This document shows positions 1-5,027 of a stretch of 5,027 nucleotides of DNA, one piece after another. Within the stretch, counting starts at the first letter, position 1; the number at the start of each line of letters is the position of its first letter. The position numbers and the translations under genes were made by a program. A model generated the notes under the pieces. The model worked only from the letters and a program-made list of their open reading frames with translations. It did no database searches and had not been told where the DNA came from. Source of the stretch: an uncultured Bacteroidota bacterium (GTDB taxonomy: Bacteria; Bacteroidota; Bacteroidia; NS11-12g; UBA9320); contig CAJXLR010000163.1 of assembly GCA_913056425.1 (NCBI GenBank), positions 1-5,027 of the forward strand. The letters run 5' to 3'.

Positions 1-14
1 ACTCCAGTACGTTT

Positions 15-117
15 GGCTCAATAGCCCTTTATTGGTCGGTTAAAACCGACCTAAGATGATGCTCAAACGTTGACATCGTCTACCGTCGCTTTTGAGCCTC
101 GGCAACTGCGACGGGTA
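15..117. repeat. Cluster of hairpin-forming inverted repeats upstream of the transposase ORF
   Basis: This non-coding stretch contains several inverted repeats. GGCT/AGCC lies at 15-26 with a CAAT loop. A perfect palindrome, GGTCGGTTAAAACCGACC, lies at 34-51. GCTCAAA (61-67) is the reverse complement of TTTGAGC (91-97). TACCGTCGC (81-89) pairs with 108-117 with a single bulged G. The last two pairings cross each other, so they are alternative folds. Elements of the IS200/IS605 group and REP-associated transposases use subterminal hairpins as recognition sites, and IS200 also has a leader structure that limits transposase expression. Assigning either role here is inference from position only. 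No ORF reads through the region; every forward frame is closed by a stop near the left edge. Confidence 0.5.
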
Positions 118-200
118 CTATAAATAAAACGCTGGGTGGGTATTCTTTAGATTTTTTGTTCGATCGAATCTCCAAGTCCATCTTCGAATGAGCGAGCGTT

Positions 201-551
201 GTGCACATTCATGTCCATGTGGTTTTTACGACCAAAAACAAAACACCAATGCTGTCTGATTTGAGAATAAGGCGGCTTGTATTTCAACATATAAAAACAT
301 ACGCAGATGAGAATGATATCAGGTTAGATTCGGTCAGTGGATACGCGGATCATTGTCATTGTTTGCTTTCGCTAAAGTCCGAACAATGCATCGCAGATGT
401 CGTAAAACGTATAAAAGGAGAGTCAGCATTTTGGATTAACCAGAACGGCTTAACCGATAGTCATTTTGGTTGGCAGAGTGGTTATTGGGCCAAAAGTGTA
501 TGCCCTGAAGCATTTCTTCGAACAAGGAGATACATTCATTCACAAGAGTAA
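201..551 (+). pseudogene. IS200/IS605-family Y1 (HUH) transposase, probably a truncated remnant
   Basis: The 116-residue product matches the Y1 transposase fold of IS200/IS605 TnpA and REP-associated transposases, which cut and rejoin single-stranded DNA through a tyrosine. Visible features are the N-terminal strand HVHVVFTTKNK (residues 4-14), the HUH metal motif H51-C52-H53 within DHCHCLLSL, the KGESAFWIN segment (73-80) typical of the family, and a YxxxQ motif, Y111-I-H-S-Q115, carrying the presumed nucleophile. Relatives continue after this motif with a Q-E-E-H-H stretch and a further helix of roughly 20-30 residues. Here a TAA follows Q-E and the sequence beyond it shows no similarity in any frame. 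The only start in frame is GTG at 201, because a TGA lies at 189-191. An ATG at 188 would give a family-like N-terminus (MSER...) if one base before 201 were removed, which hints at a 5' frameshift. I favour an inactive relic, although a minimal functional protein cannot be excluded. Confidence 0.75.
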
Positions 552-609
552 CGTCATTCAAGTGACTAAAATCTCTCTTCTTCATTATTTTGCAGCTGTT
601 TTTAACCCA

Positions 610-2169
610 ATGATTATGCACCGAATTTCATTTTTTGTTGTCCTTTTATTCCTTGGACTATTTACCAACGCCCAAACCTCTGGCTTCATCGACTCCGTTG
701 TTCAGAAGTCCATCAACATGATTCCTCAAGCAGGGGTTGCTGTTGCGGTAATCAAAGATGGGAAAGTGGTTCATAGCAAGGGTTATGGAATAGCTAGTAA
801 GGAAACCGGTGCTGCGGTAGATGAGAACACCCTGTTCTCAATTGCGTCGAACACAAAGGCGTTTACTACCATGGCATTGGGGTTATTGGTTGATCAAGGC
901 AAGCTCAACTGGAACGACAAGGTGGTTGATTACATCCCAGAGTTTAAGATGTACGACCCATATGTTACGGAAAACTTTAACATCATAGATTTAGTTACTC
1001 ACCGAAGTGGATTAGGTCTGGGTGCGGGAGATTTAATGTTCATTCCATCGGCGGGTGATTATACCATCGACGACATCATTAAGAGTTTCCAGTATCAAGA
1101 GCCAACATCTGCTTTCCGTACGAAATATGATTACGACAACCTCTTGTACATGGTTGCTGGAGAAGTGATACATCGGATTAGCGGGGAGTCTTGGGCAGAT
1201 TACATCCAAAACCACATTATGGCACCGGTTGGAATGAACCGCTCAGCCGCCATATACCACAATCTCAAAACGAAAGAGAATATTGCCGAAGCACATAAGG
1301 TCGAAAATGGAGAGGTGATTCAAATTGAAGCTTACGACGAGAACCGAGCCATAGGTGCTGCAGGCGGAATTTATTCGAGTGTAGCAGATTTGTCGAAATG
1401 GATGCTAATGCACCTAAACGAAGGGAATCTATCAAATGGGGATGAGTTCATCTCAGCCAAGTCGCACAATATGATGTGGACTGCTCATACCAATATCGGT
1501 TTCAATGCAAACCCACCGAAACCATATCGCACTCACTTTACGGCATACGGTTTGGGATGGAAAATCACAGATAAAAATGGATATGTAGAAGTGAGTCACA
1601 CTGGTGGGATGCCTGGAATGCTCTCACACGTGGTTATGTATCCAGAGTTGGATGCGGGAGTTGTTGTACTTACGAATGCGGCCCCAGGTGGATACAGTTT
1701 CATATCGGTAACACGCGAAATCATAGACGAGTTGATCGGTGTGGATGGTCGCGACTGGGTTCAAACAATGGCCAACTATCTTGAGCGAAGCAATGGCTAT
1801 GCAGATAGTGTGGTGAACGAGGTTTGGGAAACGGTTAAGAAGGCAAAAACCAAATGCATAGACTTAAATAACTATGTTGGCACGTATAAAGACGATTGGT
1901 TTGGAGAGGTAGAAATTAAATTAATCGATGAGGAACTATGGTTTGAGGCAAAGCGTTCACCTAAGCTGAAAGGCAAGATGCAATACTACCAGGGCAACAC
2001 ATTCGCTATAGCTTGGGAATATCGCGATATGGACTGCGATGCGTTTGCCTCCTTCTTCTTAGATGAAACCAGCACTGCACAGCGAATCCAAATGAAAGGC
2101 ATTTCTCCGGATATTGACTTTAGTTTTGACTTTCATGATCTAGATTTAATTCGCGTTACCGCGAATTAA
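610..2169 (+). CDS. Exported serine beta-lactamase/PBP-like hydrolase (PF00144) with C-terminal DUF3471
   Basis: This 519-residue protein belongs to the serine beta-lactamase/class C/D-alanyl-D-alanine carboxypeptidase-like family (MEROPS S12 type). It starts with a signal peptide: a short basic n-region, a hydrophobic core at about residues 6-18, and a likely cleavage after T-N-A21. There is no lipobox cysteine, so a soluble periplasmic or secreted enzyme is expected. The three active-site motifs are present: S80-N-T-K83 (SxxK), Y175-D-N177 (YxN) and H330-T-G332 (the KTG position). The catalytic domain spans roughly residues 25-375. Residues about 415-515 match DUF3471, a beta-rich domain often appended to these enzymes. 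The substrate is not predictable: many relatives are peptidases or esterases, not antibiotic-resistance enzymes. ATG 610 and ATG 616 are both plausible starts and neither has a Shine-Dalgarno site. The open frame extends back to 466, but that part overlaps the transposase and precedes the signal peptide. The last codons form one strand of a strong hairpin. Confidence 0.9.
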   Translation: MIMHRISFFVVLLFLGLFTNAQTSGFIDSVVQKSINMIPQAGVAVAVIKDGKVVHSKGYGIASKETGAAVDENTLFSIASNTKAFTTMALGLLVDQGKLNWNDKVVDYIPEFKMYDPYVTENFNIIDLVTHRSGLGLGAGDLMFIPSAGDYTIDDIIKSFQYQEPTSAFRTKYDYDNLLYMVAGEVIHRISGESWADYIQNHIMAPVGMNRSAAIYHNLKTKENIAEAHKVENGEVIQIEAYDENRAIGAAGGIYSSVADLSKWMLMHLNEGNLSNGDEFISAKSHNMMWTAHTNIGFNANPPKPYRTHFTAYGLGWKITDKNGYVEVSHTGGMPGMLSHVVMYPELDAGVVVLTNAAPGGYSFISVTREIIDELIGVDGRDWVQTMANYLERSNGYADSVVNEVWETVKKAKTKCIDLNNYVGTYKDDWFGEVEIKLIDEELWFEAKRSPKLKGKMQYYQGNTFAIAWEYRDMDCDAFASFFLDETSTAQRIQMKGISPDIDFSFDFHDLDLIRVTAN

Positions 2170-2172
2170 ATC
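2143..2172. terminator. Perfect 13-bp hairpin enclosing the hydrolase stop codon
   Basis: GATTTAATTCGCG (2143-2155) and its exact reverse complement (2160-2172) are separated by the loop TTAC. The TAA stop of the hydrolase gene (2167-2169) lies in the right arm, so the structure encodes the last residues of the protein. It sits between two convergent genes and could block or stabilise transcripts from both sides. No T-tract follows on either strand, so it is not a classic rho-independent terminator. A role as mRNA 3'-end stabiliser, or as part of a repetitive palindromic element, is equally possible. Confidence 0.5.
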
Positions 2173-2177
2173 AAAGC

Positions 2178-2212
2178 CCAATGTCGAACGTCCAATGTCC
2201 AAAATCCAAGTT
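2178..2212 (+). repeat. Degenerate heptamer array, left flank of the four-helix-bundle gene
   Basis: Five consecutive 7-nt units can be read on the plus strand: CCAATGT, CGAACGT, CCAATGT, CCAAAAT and CCAAGTT. The first and third are identical and the others keep the (C/T)(C/G)AA start. The array begins 5 bases after the hairpin at the end of the hydrolase gene and ends 11 bases before the stop codon of the four-helix-bundle gene. An inverted counterpart lies at 2754-2781. Confidence 0.6.
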
Positions 2213-2223
2213 CTCCTAATTGG

Positions 2224-2586
2224 TTAGCTATGGGAGTATAACTTGTTCTCAGCAGTTTGTATACTCCTGTAAAAAATTGCAACCAGCTCTTCCGTTTCAG
2301 TGATGAGTTGACCAATTGAGCCCTGAGCGAAGTCGCTTTTCTCAAGAATCTTTAAGGTCACCCTTGATTCTCTCAATTCCTTCAAGCACAACTTCATTTT
2401 ATGTATGAAGTCTTTTCTCGATTCGGCCGACTGCGCTTCACCATAGTTCAGCGCTGCGGATGTGGCGGACCGATACAATTGTTTGCTCAGTACAGGAAAA
2501 GGTTCAACCTTTTTTATTCGAATACAAAGACGCAAATTGCTCAATGCATATTCGACCAATCGGTCTTCCAGGTTAAATTTGGTCAT
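2224..2586 (-). CDS. Four-helix-bundle protein of the S23/23S-rRNA-intervening-sequence family (PF05635)
   Basis: This 120-residue, mostly helical protein matches the S23/IVP family (TIGR02436-type), first known from ORFs in intervening sequences of 23S rRNA genes and common as stand-alone genes in Bacteroidota. The diagnostic core is NYGEAQSAESRKDF at residues 47-60, followed by a basic helix H62-K-M-K and K69-E-L-R-E-S. The opening FNLEDRLVEYA helix is also typical, and the length is normal. Family members form oligomeric four-helix bundles with a basic face. One branch (Avd) assists reverse transcription in diversity-generating retroelements, but no reverse transcriptase or template/variable repeats occur here, so no specific function can be assigned. 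The start at 2586 fits the family's N-terminus, and no Shine-Dalgarno sequence is visible. It is transcribed in the same direction as thyA, 203 bases downstream of it, and convergently with the hydrolase. Inverted heptamer arrays bracket the gene, suggesting that gene and repeats arrived as a unit. Confidence 0.88.
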   Translation of the reverse strand: MTKFNLEDRLVEYALSNLRLCIRIKKVEPFPVLSKQLYRSATSAALNYGEAQSAESRKDFIHKMKLCLKELRESRVTLKILEKSDFAQGSIGQLITETEELVAIFYRSIQTAENKLYSHS

Positions 2587-2647
2587 GATTCAAGATTAAA
2601 ACAATTATGCTAGACCTCGAACGCCTATTCTCCAAACGCATCCAGGG

Positions 2648-2665
2648 ATCCATTTAATCCATTTT
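2648..2665. repeat. Tandem 9-nt duplication upstream of the four-helix-bundle gene
   Basis: ATCCATTTA is followed immediately by ATCCATTTT, in an AT-rich stretch that otherwise holds no recognisable gene or clear promoter. A small hairpin, CCAT/ATGG (2704-2714), and an imperfect one at 2731-2750 lie nearby. These may be chance features of non-coding DNA. Confidence 0.3.
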
Positions 2666-2753
2666 AATCTAACTGTCCAATAAAAACGGCCAGAAAACAG
2701 AGTCCATTAGATGGCATGTGAATGCTGAATACCAATCAAACTTGATGGGTTAT

Positions 2754-2781
2754 TCATTGAGCGTTCAACATTGGACATTGC
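2754..2781 (-). repeat. Degenerate heptamer array, right flank of the four-helix-bundle gene, inverted
   Basis: Read on the minus strand from 2781 down to 2754, four contiguous 7-nt units appear: GCAATGT, CCAATGT, TGAACGC and TCAATGA. They are the same kind of units as in the 2178-2212 array but in opposite orientation. The 9-mer GTCCAATGT is shared exactly (plus strand 2190-2198, minus strand 2776-2768). The outer edge lies only 8 bases past the thyA stop codon, so the array occupies the immediate 3' end of the thyA transcript. Confidence 0.6.
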
Positions 2782-2789
2782 CCATGGTC

Positions 2790-3584
2790 CTAAACGGCCA
2801 CCGCTCCTTTAATCAACGGATGCGGGTTGTAGTTTTCGAGGGTAAAATCATCAAAATCGAAATCGAAAAGATTCGTGATCTCCGGATTCAGCTTCATAGT
2901 TGGGTAAGGTCGTGCATCCCTACTGAGTTGAAGTTCCACCTGCTCAAAGTGATTGCTGTAAATGTGAGCATCACCAAAAGTGTGCACGTACTCGCCTAAC
3001 TCAAGTCCGGTCACCTGCGCAATCATCATGGTTAGTAACGCATAACTCGCAATGTTAAATGGAACGCCTAAGAATAAATCGGCACTACGTTGGTACAGCT
3101 GGCACGAAAGCTTACCATCAGCCACATAAAACTGAAATAAACAATGACATGGACTCAGTGCCATTTTAGGCAAATCGGAAACATTCCAGGCATTCACTAG
3201 AATTCGTCTGCTGTCGGGATTGTTTTGCAGTAAATCCAACACGGTTTTCACCTGATCGTAGGTCTCGCCATTTGCCCCCTCCCAACTTCTCCATTGTTTT
3301 CCATATACAGGACCGAGATCGCCATTCTCATCTGCCCACTCATTCCATATCCGTACACCGTTATCTGTCAGATACTTGATGTTTGTATCGCCTTTCAAGA
3401 ACCAGAGTAGTTCGTATATTATCGACTTCAAGTGTACCTTTTTCGTCGTGATGATCGGGAATCCCTCATTTAAATCAAATCGCAATTGCCCTCCAAAAAC
3501 ACTGCGTGTCCCCGTGCCTGTTCTATCACCTTTCTCTGCCCCGTTTTCATAGACATATTTCAGGAAGTCTTCGTACTGCGTCAT
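2790..3584 (-). CDS. thyA: Thymidylate synthase
   Basis: ThyA is the cytosolic homodimer that methylates dUMP to dTMP using 5,10-methylenetetrahydrofolate, yielding dihydrofolate. It is the de novo source of dTMP for DNA synthesis. The protein has 264 residues, the same length as the Escherichia coli enzyme, and key residues fall at the same numbers: R21 in the phosphate-binding loop, E58, W80, the nucleophile C146 within SPCHC, R126 and R127 from the partner subunit, R166, D169, N177, and H207/Y209 that hold the deoxyribose. The C-terminus, IKGAVAV, is the conserved tail that closes over the active site. The protein is therefore complete and very probably active. The ATG at 3584 fits the family's N-terminus, and the upstream bases show no strong ribosome binding site. 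The gene is divergent from pdhC across 110 bases. Its folate partner gene (folA), often adjacent in other bacteria, is not in the window. Heptamer repeats begin just after the stop. Confidence 0.98.
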   Translation of the reverse strand: MTQYEDFLKYVYENGAEKGDRTGTGTRSVFGGQLRFDLNEGFPIITTKKVHLKSIIYELLWFLKGDTNIKYLTDNGVRIWNEWADENGDLGPVYGKQWRSWEGANGETYDQVKTVLDLLQNNPDSRRILVNAWNVSDLPKMALSPCHCLFQFYVADGKLSCQLYQRSADLFLGVPFNIASYALLTMMIAQVTGLELGEYVHTFGDAHIYSNHFEQVELQLSRDARPYPTMKLNPEITNLFDFDFDDFTLENYNPHPLIKGAVAV

Positions 3585-3636
3585 AACTCGATTCTTAGCG
3601 ATTTGTGATGATTCAAAGTACGGAAACTTCAGTCGG

Positions 3637-3649
3637 TTGTTGTCAACAA
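3637..3649. promoter_or_regulatory. Short palindrome in the thyA/pdhC divergent promoter region
   Basis: TTGTTG-T-CAACAA is a perfect 6+6 inverted repeat with a one-base centre, lying roughly midway between the divergent starts of thyA (3584) and pdhC (3695). The position and symmetry suit an operator for a dimeric regulator that could influence both genes. No known Bacteroidota regulator motif is recognised, and a 13-base palindrome may occur by chance. Confidence 0.3.
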
Positions 3650-3667
3650 TATTTAAACCTTAATTGT

Positions 3668-3675
3668 TAGTTTTG
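3668..3675 (+). promoter_or_regulatory. Bacteroidota-type -7 promoter element of pdhC
   Basis: TAGTTTTG matches the Bacteroidota primary-sigma -7 consensus TAnnTTTG exactly and sits 19 bases before the pdhC ATG, which predicts a short leader of about 13-15 bases. No TTG-type -33 element occurs at the usual 19-21 base spacing; the nearest TTG ends 25 bases upstream. The call therefore rests on the -7 box and its position. Confidence 0.5.
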
Positions 3676-3694
3676 CAACCTGTAAAAAGAGAAT

Positions 3695-4918
3695 ATGGCA
3701 GTTGCAATAAAGTTACCGAAGATGAGTGACACCATGGAAGAAGGTGTTATCGTGTCGTGGCAAGTAAAAGTTGGGGATGAAGTTAAACCCGGGGACATTC
3801 TTGCTGAGGTAGAAACAGACAAGGCTACAATGGACCTTGACAACTACGAAAAAGGCACTGTTTTGCACCTAAATGTAAATGAAGGTGACACCATACCGGT
3901 AGACAGCGTGATTGCTGTTGTTGGGAAGAAAGGTGAGGACTTCCAAGATTTACTGACTGCCGCTCCTGCAAAAGCAGAAGCGCCGGCACAGGAAGAAGAA
4001 CCTGCTGCACAACCAGAAGCATCAAGTGCTGCTGCGCCAGTGGAAAGTACTCCTGCTGCACCGGTTTCAAATTCAAGCAACGGTAGAGTTTTAGCCTCTC
4101 CTTTGGCAAAGAAAATGGCTGCCGACAAAGGGTACGACTTGGGTCAGATTGCCGGTTCAGGAGAAGGAGGAAGAATTGTTAAACGCGATGTAGAAAACTT
4201 CACTCCAGCTGCAGGTGGTGCGGTGATGACAGGGACTGAGTCGTTTACCGATACTCCTGTTTCTCAAATGCGTAAGACCATTGCTAGAAGACTTAGCGAG
4301 AGCAAATTCACTGCTCCGCACTTCTACCTTACCATGGAAATTCGCATGGATAATGCAATTGCTTCGAGAAAACAGATTAATGAATATGCGGATATCAAGA
4401 TTTCGATGAACGACATCATCGTAAAAGCCGCAGCTGTTGCACTACAACGCCATCCTAAGGTGAATTCAAGCTGGTTAGGCGACAAAATCAGAACATACAA
4501 TCACATCCACGTGGGTGTAGCCATGGCTGTTGATGAAGGACTTCTTGTTCCGGTTGTTCGATTTGCAGACAACAAAACGCTTTCTCAGATCAGCTCAGAA
4601 GTAAAAGACTACTCTGCGAAAGCACGTGATAAAAAACTACAGCCAAGCGATTGGGAAGGGAACACGTTTACCATCTCAAATCTTGGCATGTTCGGCATCG
4701 AAGAATTCACAGCAATCGTTAACCCACCAGACGCATGTATTTTAGCGATAGGTGCAGCCAAAGAAACTGTTGTTGTAGAAAACGGCGAGATGAAACCTGG
4801 ACATGTAATGAAGGTAACCTTGTCATGCGATCACCGAGTAGTTGATGGTGTGGTTGGGTCTCAATTCCTCCAAACTTTCAAAGAGTTGATGGAGAACCCG
4901 GTTAAGATCCTAGTATAG
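3695..4918 (+). CDS. pdhC: Dihydrolipoamide acetyltransferase, E2 of the pyruvate dehydrogenase complex
   Basis: E2 forms the core of the cytosolic pyruvate dehydrogenase complex and transfers the acetyl group from its lipoyl arm to CoA, giving acetyl-CoA. The 407-residue protein has one N-terminal lipoyl domain (about 1-80) with the lipoylated lysine K43 in ETDKA. The opening LPKMSDTMEEG resembles mitochondrial-type PDH E2. An Ala/Pro/Glu-rich flexible linker follows (about 88-128). The peripheral-subunit-binding domain (about 130-168; ASPLAKKMA, GSGEGGRIVKRDV) holds E1/E3. The acyltransferase domain (about 185-407) has the catalytic D379-H-R-V-V-D-G385 motif with H380 and D384. A single lipoyl domain places it at the short end of the family, which ranges from one to three. 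Acetyltransferases of branched-chain or acetoin complexes are related alternatives, but the N-terminal domain favours PDH. The E1 gene is not in the window and the gene appears monocistronic, with its own -7 element and a terminator downstream. The ATG is preceded by AAAAAGAGAAT, a weak ribosome binding site. Confidence 0.93.
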   Translation: MAVAIKLPKMSDTMEEGVIVSWQVKVGDEVKPGDILAEVETDKATMDLDNYEKGTVLHLNVNEGDTIPVDSVIAVVGKKGEDFQDLLTAAPAKAEAPAQEEEPAAQPEASSAAAPVESTPAAPVSNSSNGRVLASPLAKKMAADKGYDLGQIAGSGEGGRIVKRDVENFTPAAGGAVMTGTESFTDTPVSQMRKTIARRLSESKFTAPHFYLTMEIRMDNAIASRKQINEYADIKISMNDIIVKAAAVALQRHPKVNSSWLGDKIRTYNHIHVGVAMAVDEGLLVPVVRFADNKTLSQISSEVKDYSAKARDKKLQPSDWEGNTFTISNLGMFGIEEFTAIVNPPDACILAIGAAKETVVVENGEMKPGHVMKVTLSCDHRVVDGVVGSQFLQTFKELMENPVKILV

Positions 4919-4935
4919 GAAAGTGCTTCCTGTAC
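4913..4935 (+). other. Hairpin overlapping the pdhC stop codon
   Basis: GTATAGGAA (4913-4921) pairs with TTCCTGTAC (4927-4935) around the loop AGTGC, giving nine base pairs including one T-G wobble. The TAG stop (4916-4918) lies inside the left arm. No T-tract follows, so it is not a terminator by itself; the real terminator lies about 60 bases downstream. It might protect the 3' end of the message or be fortuitous. Confidence 0.35.
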
Positions 4936-4997
4936 GAAAGCCAATTGAACAGGTTACGCAATGATTAAGTGTAGGCGCTGGGAGGATTGGTTAAGAT

Positions 4998-5027
4998 AAA
5001 AAAGTGTCTCCATGGAGACACTTTTTT
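4998..5027. terminator. Bidirectional rho-independent terminator after pdhC
   Basis: GTGTCTCC (5004-5011) and GGAGACAC (5014-5021) form a perfect stem. Six A's precede it and six T's follow it up to the window edge. The 30-base palindrome has the A-tract/stem/T-tract layout of an intrinsic terminator usable in both directions. It lies 79 bases beyond the pdhC stop and would end the pdhC transcript, and possibly also that of a convergent gene outside the window. Bases 4919-4997 contain no recognisable gene. Confidence 0.9.

Noticed and set aside
150..180. tRNA T-arm-like sequence GTTCGATCGAATC
   Set aside because: It is a simple palindrome (TTCGATCGAA, 159-168) and no acceptor stem or anticodon arm can be built around it on either strand.
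466..609. N-terminal extension of the hydrolase reading frame to an ATG at 466
   Set aside because: It overlaps the transposase in another frame, and the signal peptide starts only at 610-616, so an export protein would not begin 48 residues earlier.
436..1215. Minus-strand ORFs at 436-621 and 1033-1215
   Set aside because: They lie antisense to the transposase and hydrolase genes, are short and have no recognisable motifs.
2178..2212. CRISPR-like array
   Set aside because: Units are 7 nt, directly contiguous and degenerate, with no spacers and no cas genes.
2178..2781. Diversity-generating retroelement, because the four-helix-bundle family includes Avd
   Set aside because: No reverse transcriptase, no template/variable repeat pair and no target gene occur in the window. 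The sequence is the general stand-alone Bacteroidota type.
2401..2999. Plus-strand ORFs at 2401-2613 and 2718-2999
   Set aside because: They are antisense to the four-helix-bundle gene and to thyA, both of which have clear family matches. Their products resemble nothing recognisable.
3585..3640. Minus-strand promoter for thyA (GTACTTTG with an upstream TTGACA-like sequence)
   Set aside because: The -7 candidate misses the TA of TAnnTTTG and the spacing to the TTG is 22 bases, so the match is too weak to annotate, although thyA must have a promoter near here.
3825..4128. Two overlapping minus-strand ORFs within pdhC
   Set aside because: They are antisense to the Ala/Pro/Glu-rich linker of pdhC, whose biased codons keep opposite frames open. 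The predicted products are low-complexity, with no family features.

Overview
The window looks like a chromosomal segment of a Bacteroidota bacterium, probably a flavobacterium-like lineage. The evidence is moderate to low GC, an almost complete lack of Shine-Dalgarno sequences, a TAnnTTTG-type -7 promoter element before pdhC, a Bacteroidota-style four-helix-bundle (S23/IVP family) protein, and a single-lipoyl-domain pyruvate dehydrogenase E2. Assignment below phylum is a guess.

Layout from left to right. Bases 1-200 hold no gene but contain a cluster of hairpins. They lead into a short IS200/IS605-type Y1 (HUH) transposase ORF (201-551, +) that keeps its catalytic residues but lacks the usual C-terminal tail, so it is probably a decayed element. 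About 60 bases later comes an exported serine beta-lactamase/penicillin-binding-protein-like hydrolase with a C-terminal DUF3471 domain (610-2169, +). A perfect 13-bp hairpin encloses its stop codon. The space between this gene and thyA is filled by a four-helix-bundle protein gene (2224-2586, -), bracketed by two degenerate 7-nt repeat arrays in inverted orientation (2178-2212 and 2754-2781). Next are thyA (2790-3584, -), a 110-bp divergent promoter region, and pdhC (3695-4918, +). A strong symmetrical terminator closes the window (4998-5027).

thyA and pdhC are housekeeping genes transcribed divergently and not otherwise linked: thyA makes dTMP and pdhC makes acetyl-CoA. The hydrolase probably acts in the periplasm on peptidoglycan-derived or other ester/amide substrates. 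The left part of the window (transposase remnant and the repeat-flanked four-helix-bundle cassette) is accessory DNA between stable genes.

The most interesting observation is the four-helix-bundle gene packaged between inverted heptamer arrays that fit almost exactly into one intergenic space. This suggests a small mobile or repeat-borne unit, but no mobilising enzyme is visible in it. No complete new multi-gene system, CRISPR array, retroelement or defence operon was found.
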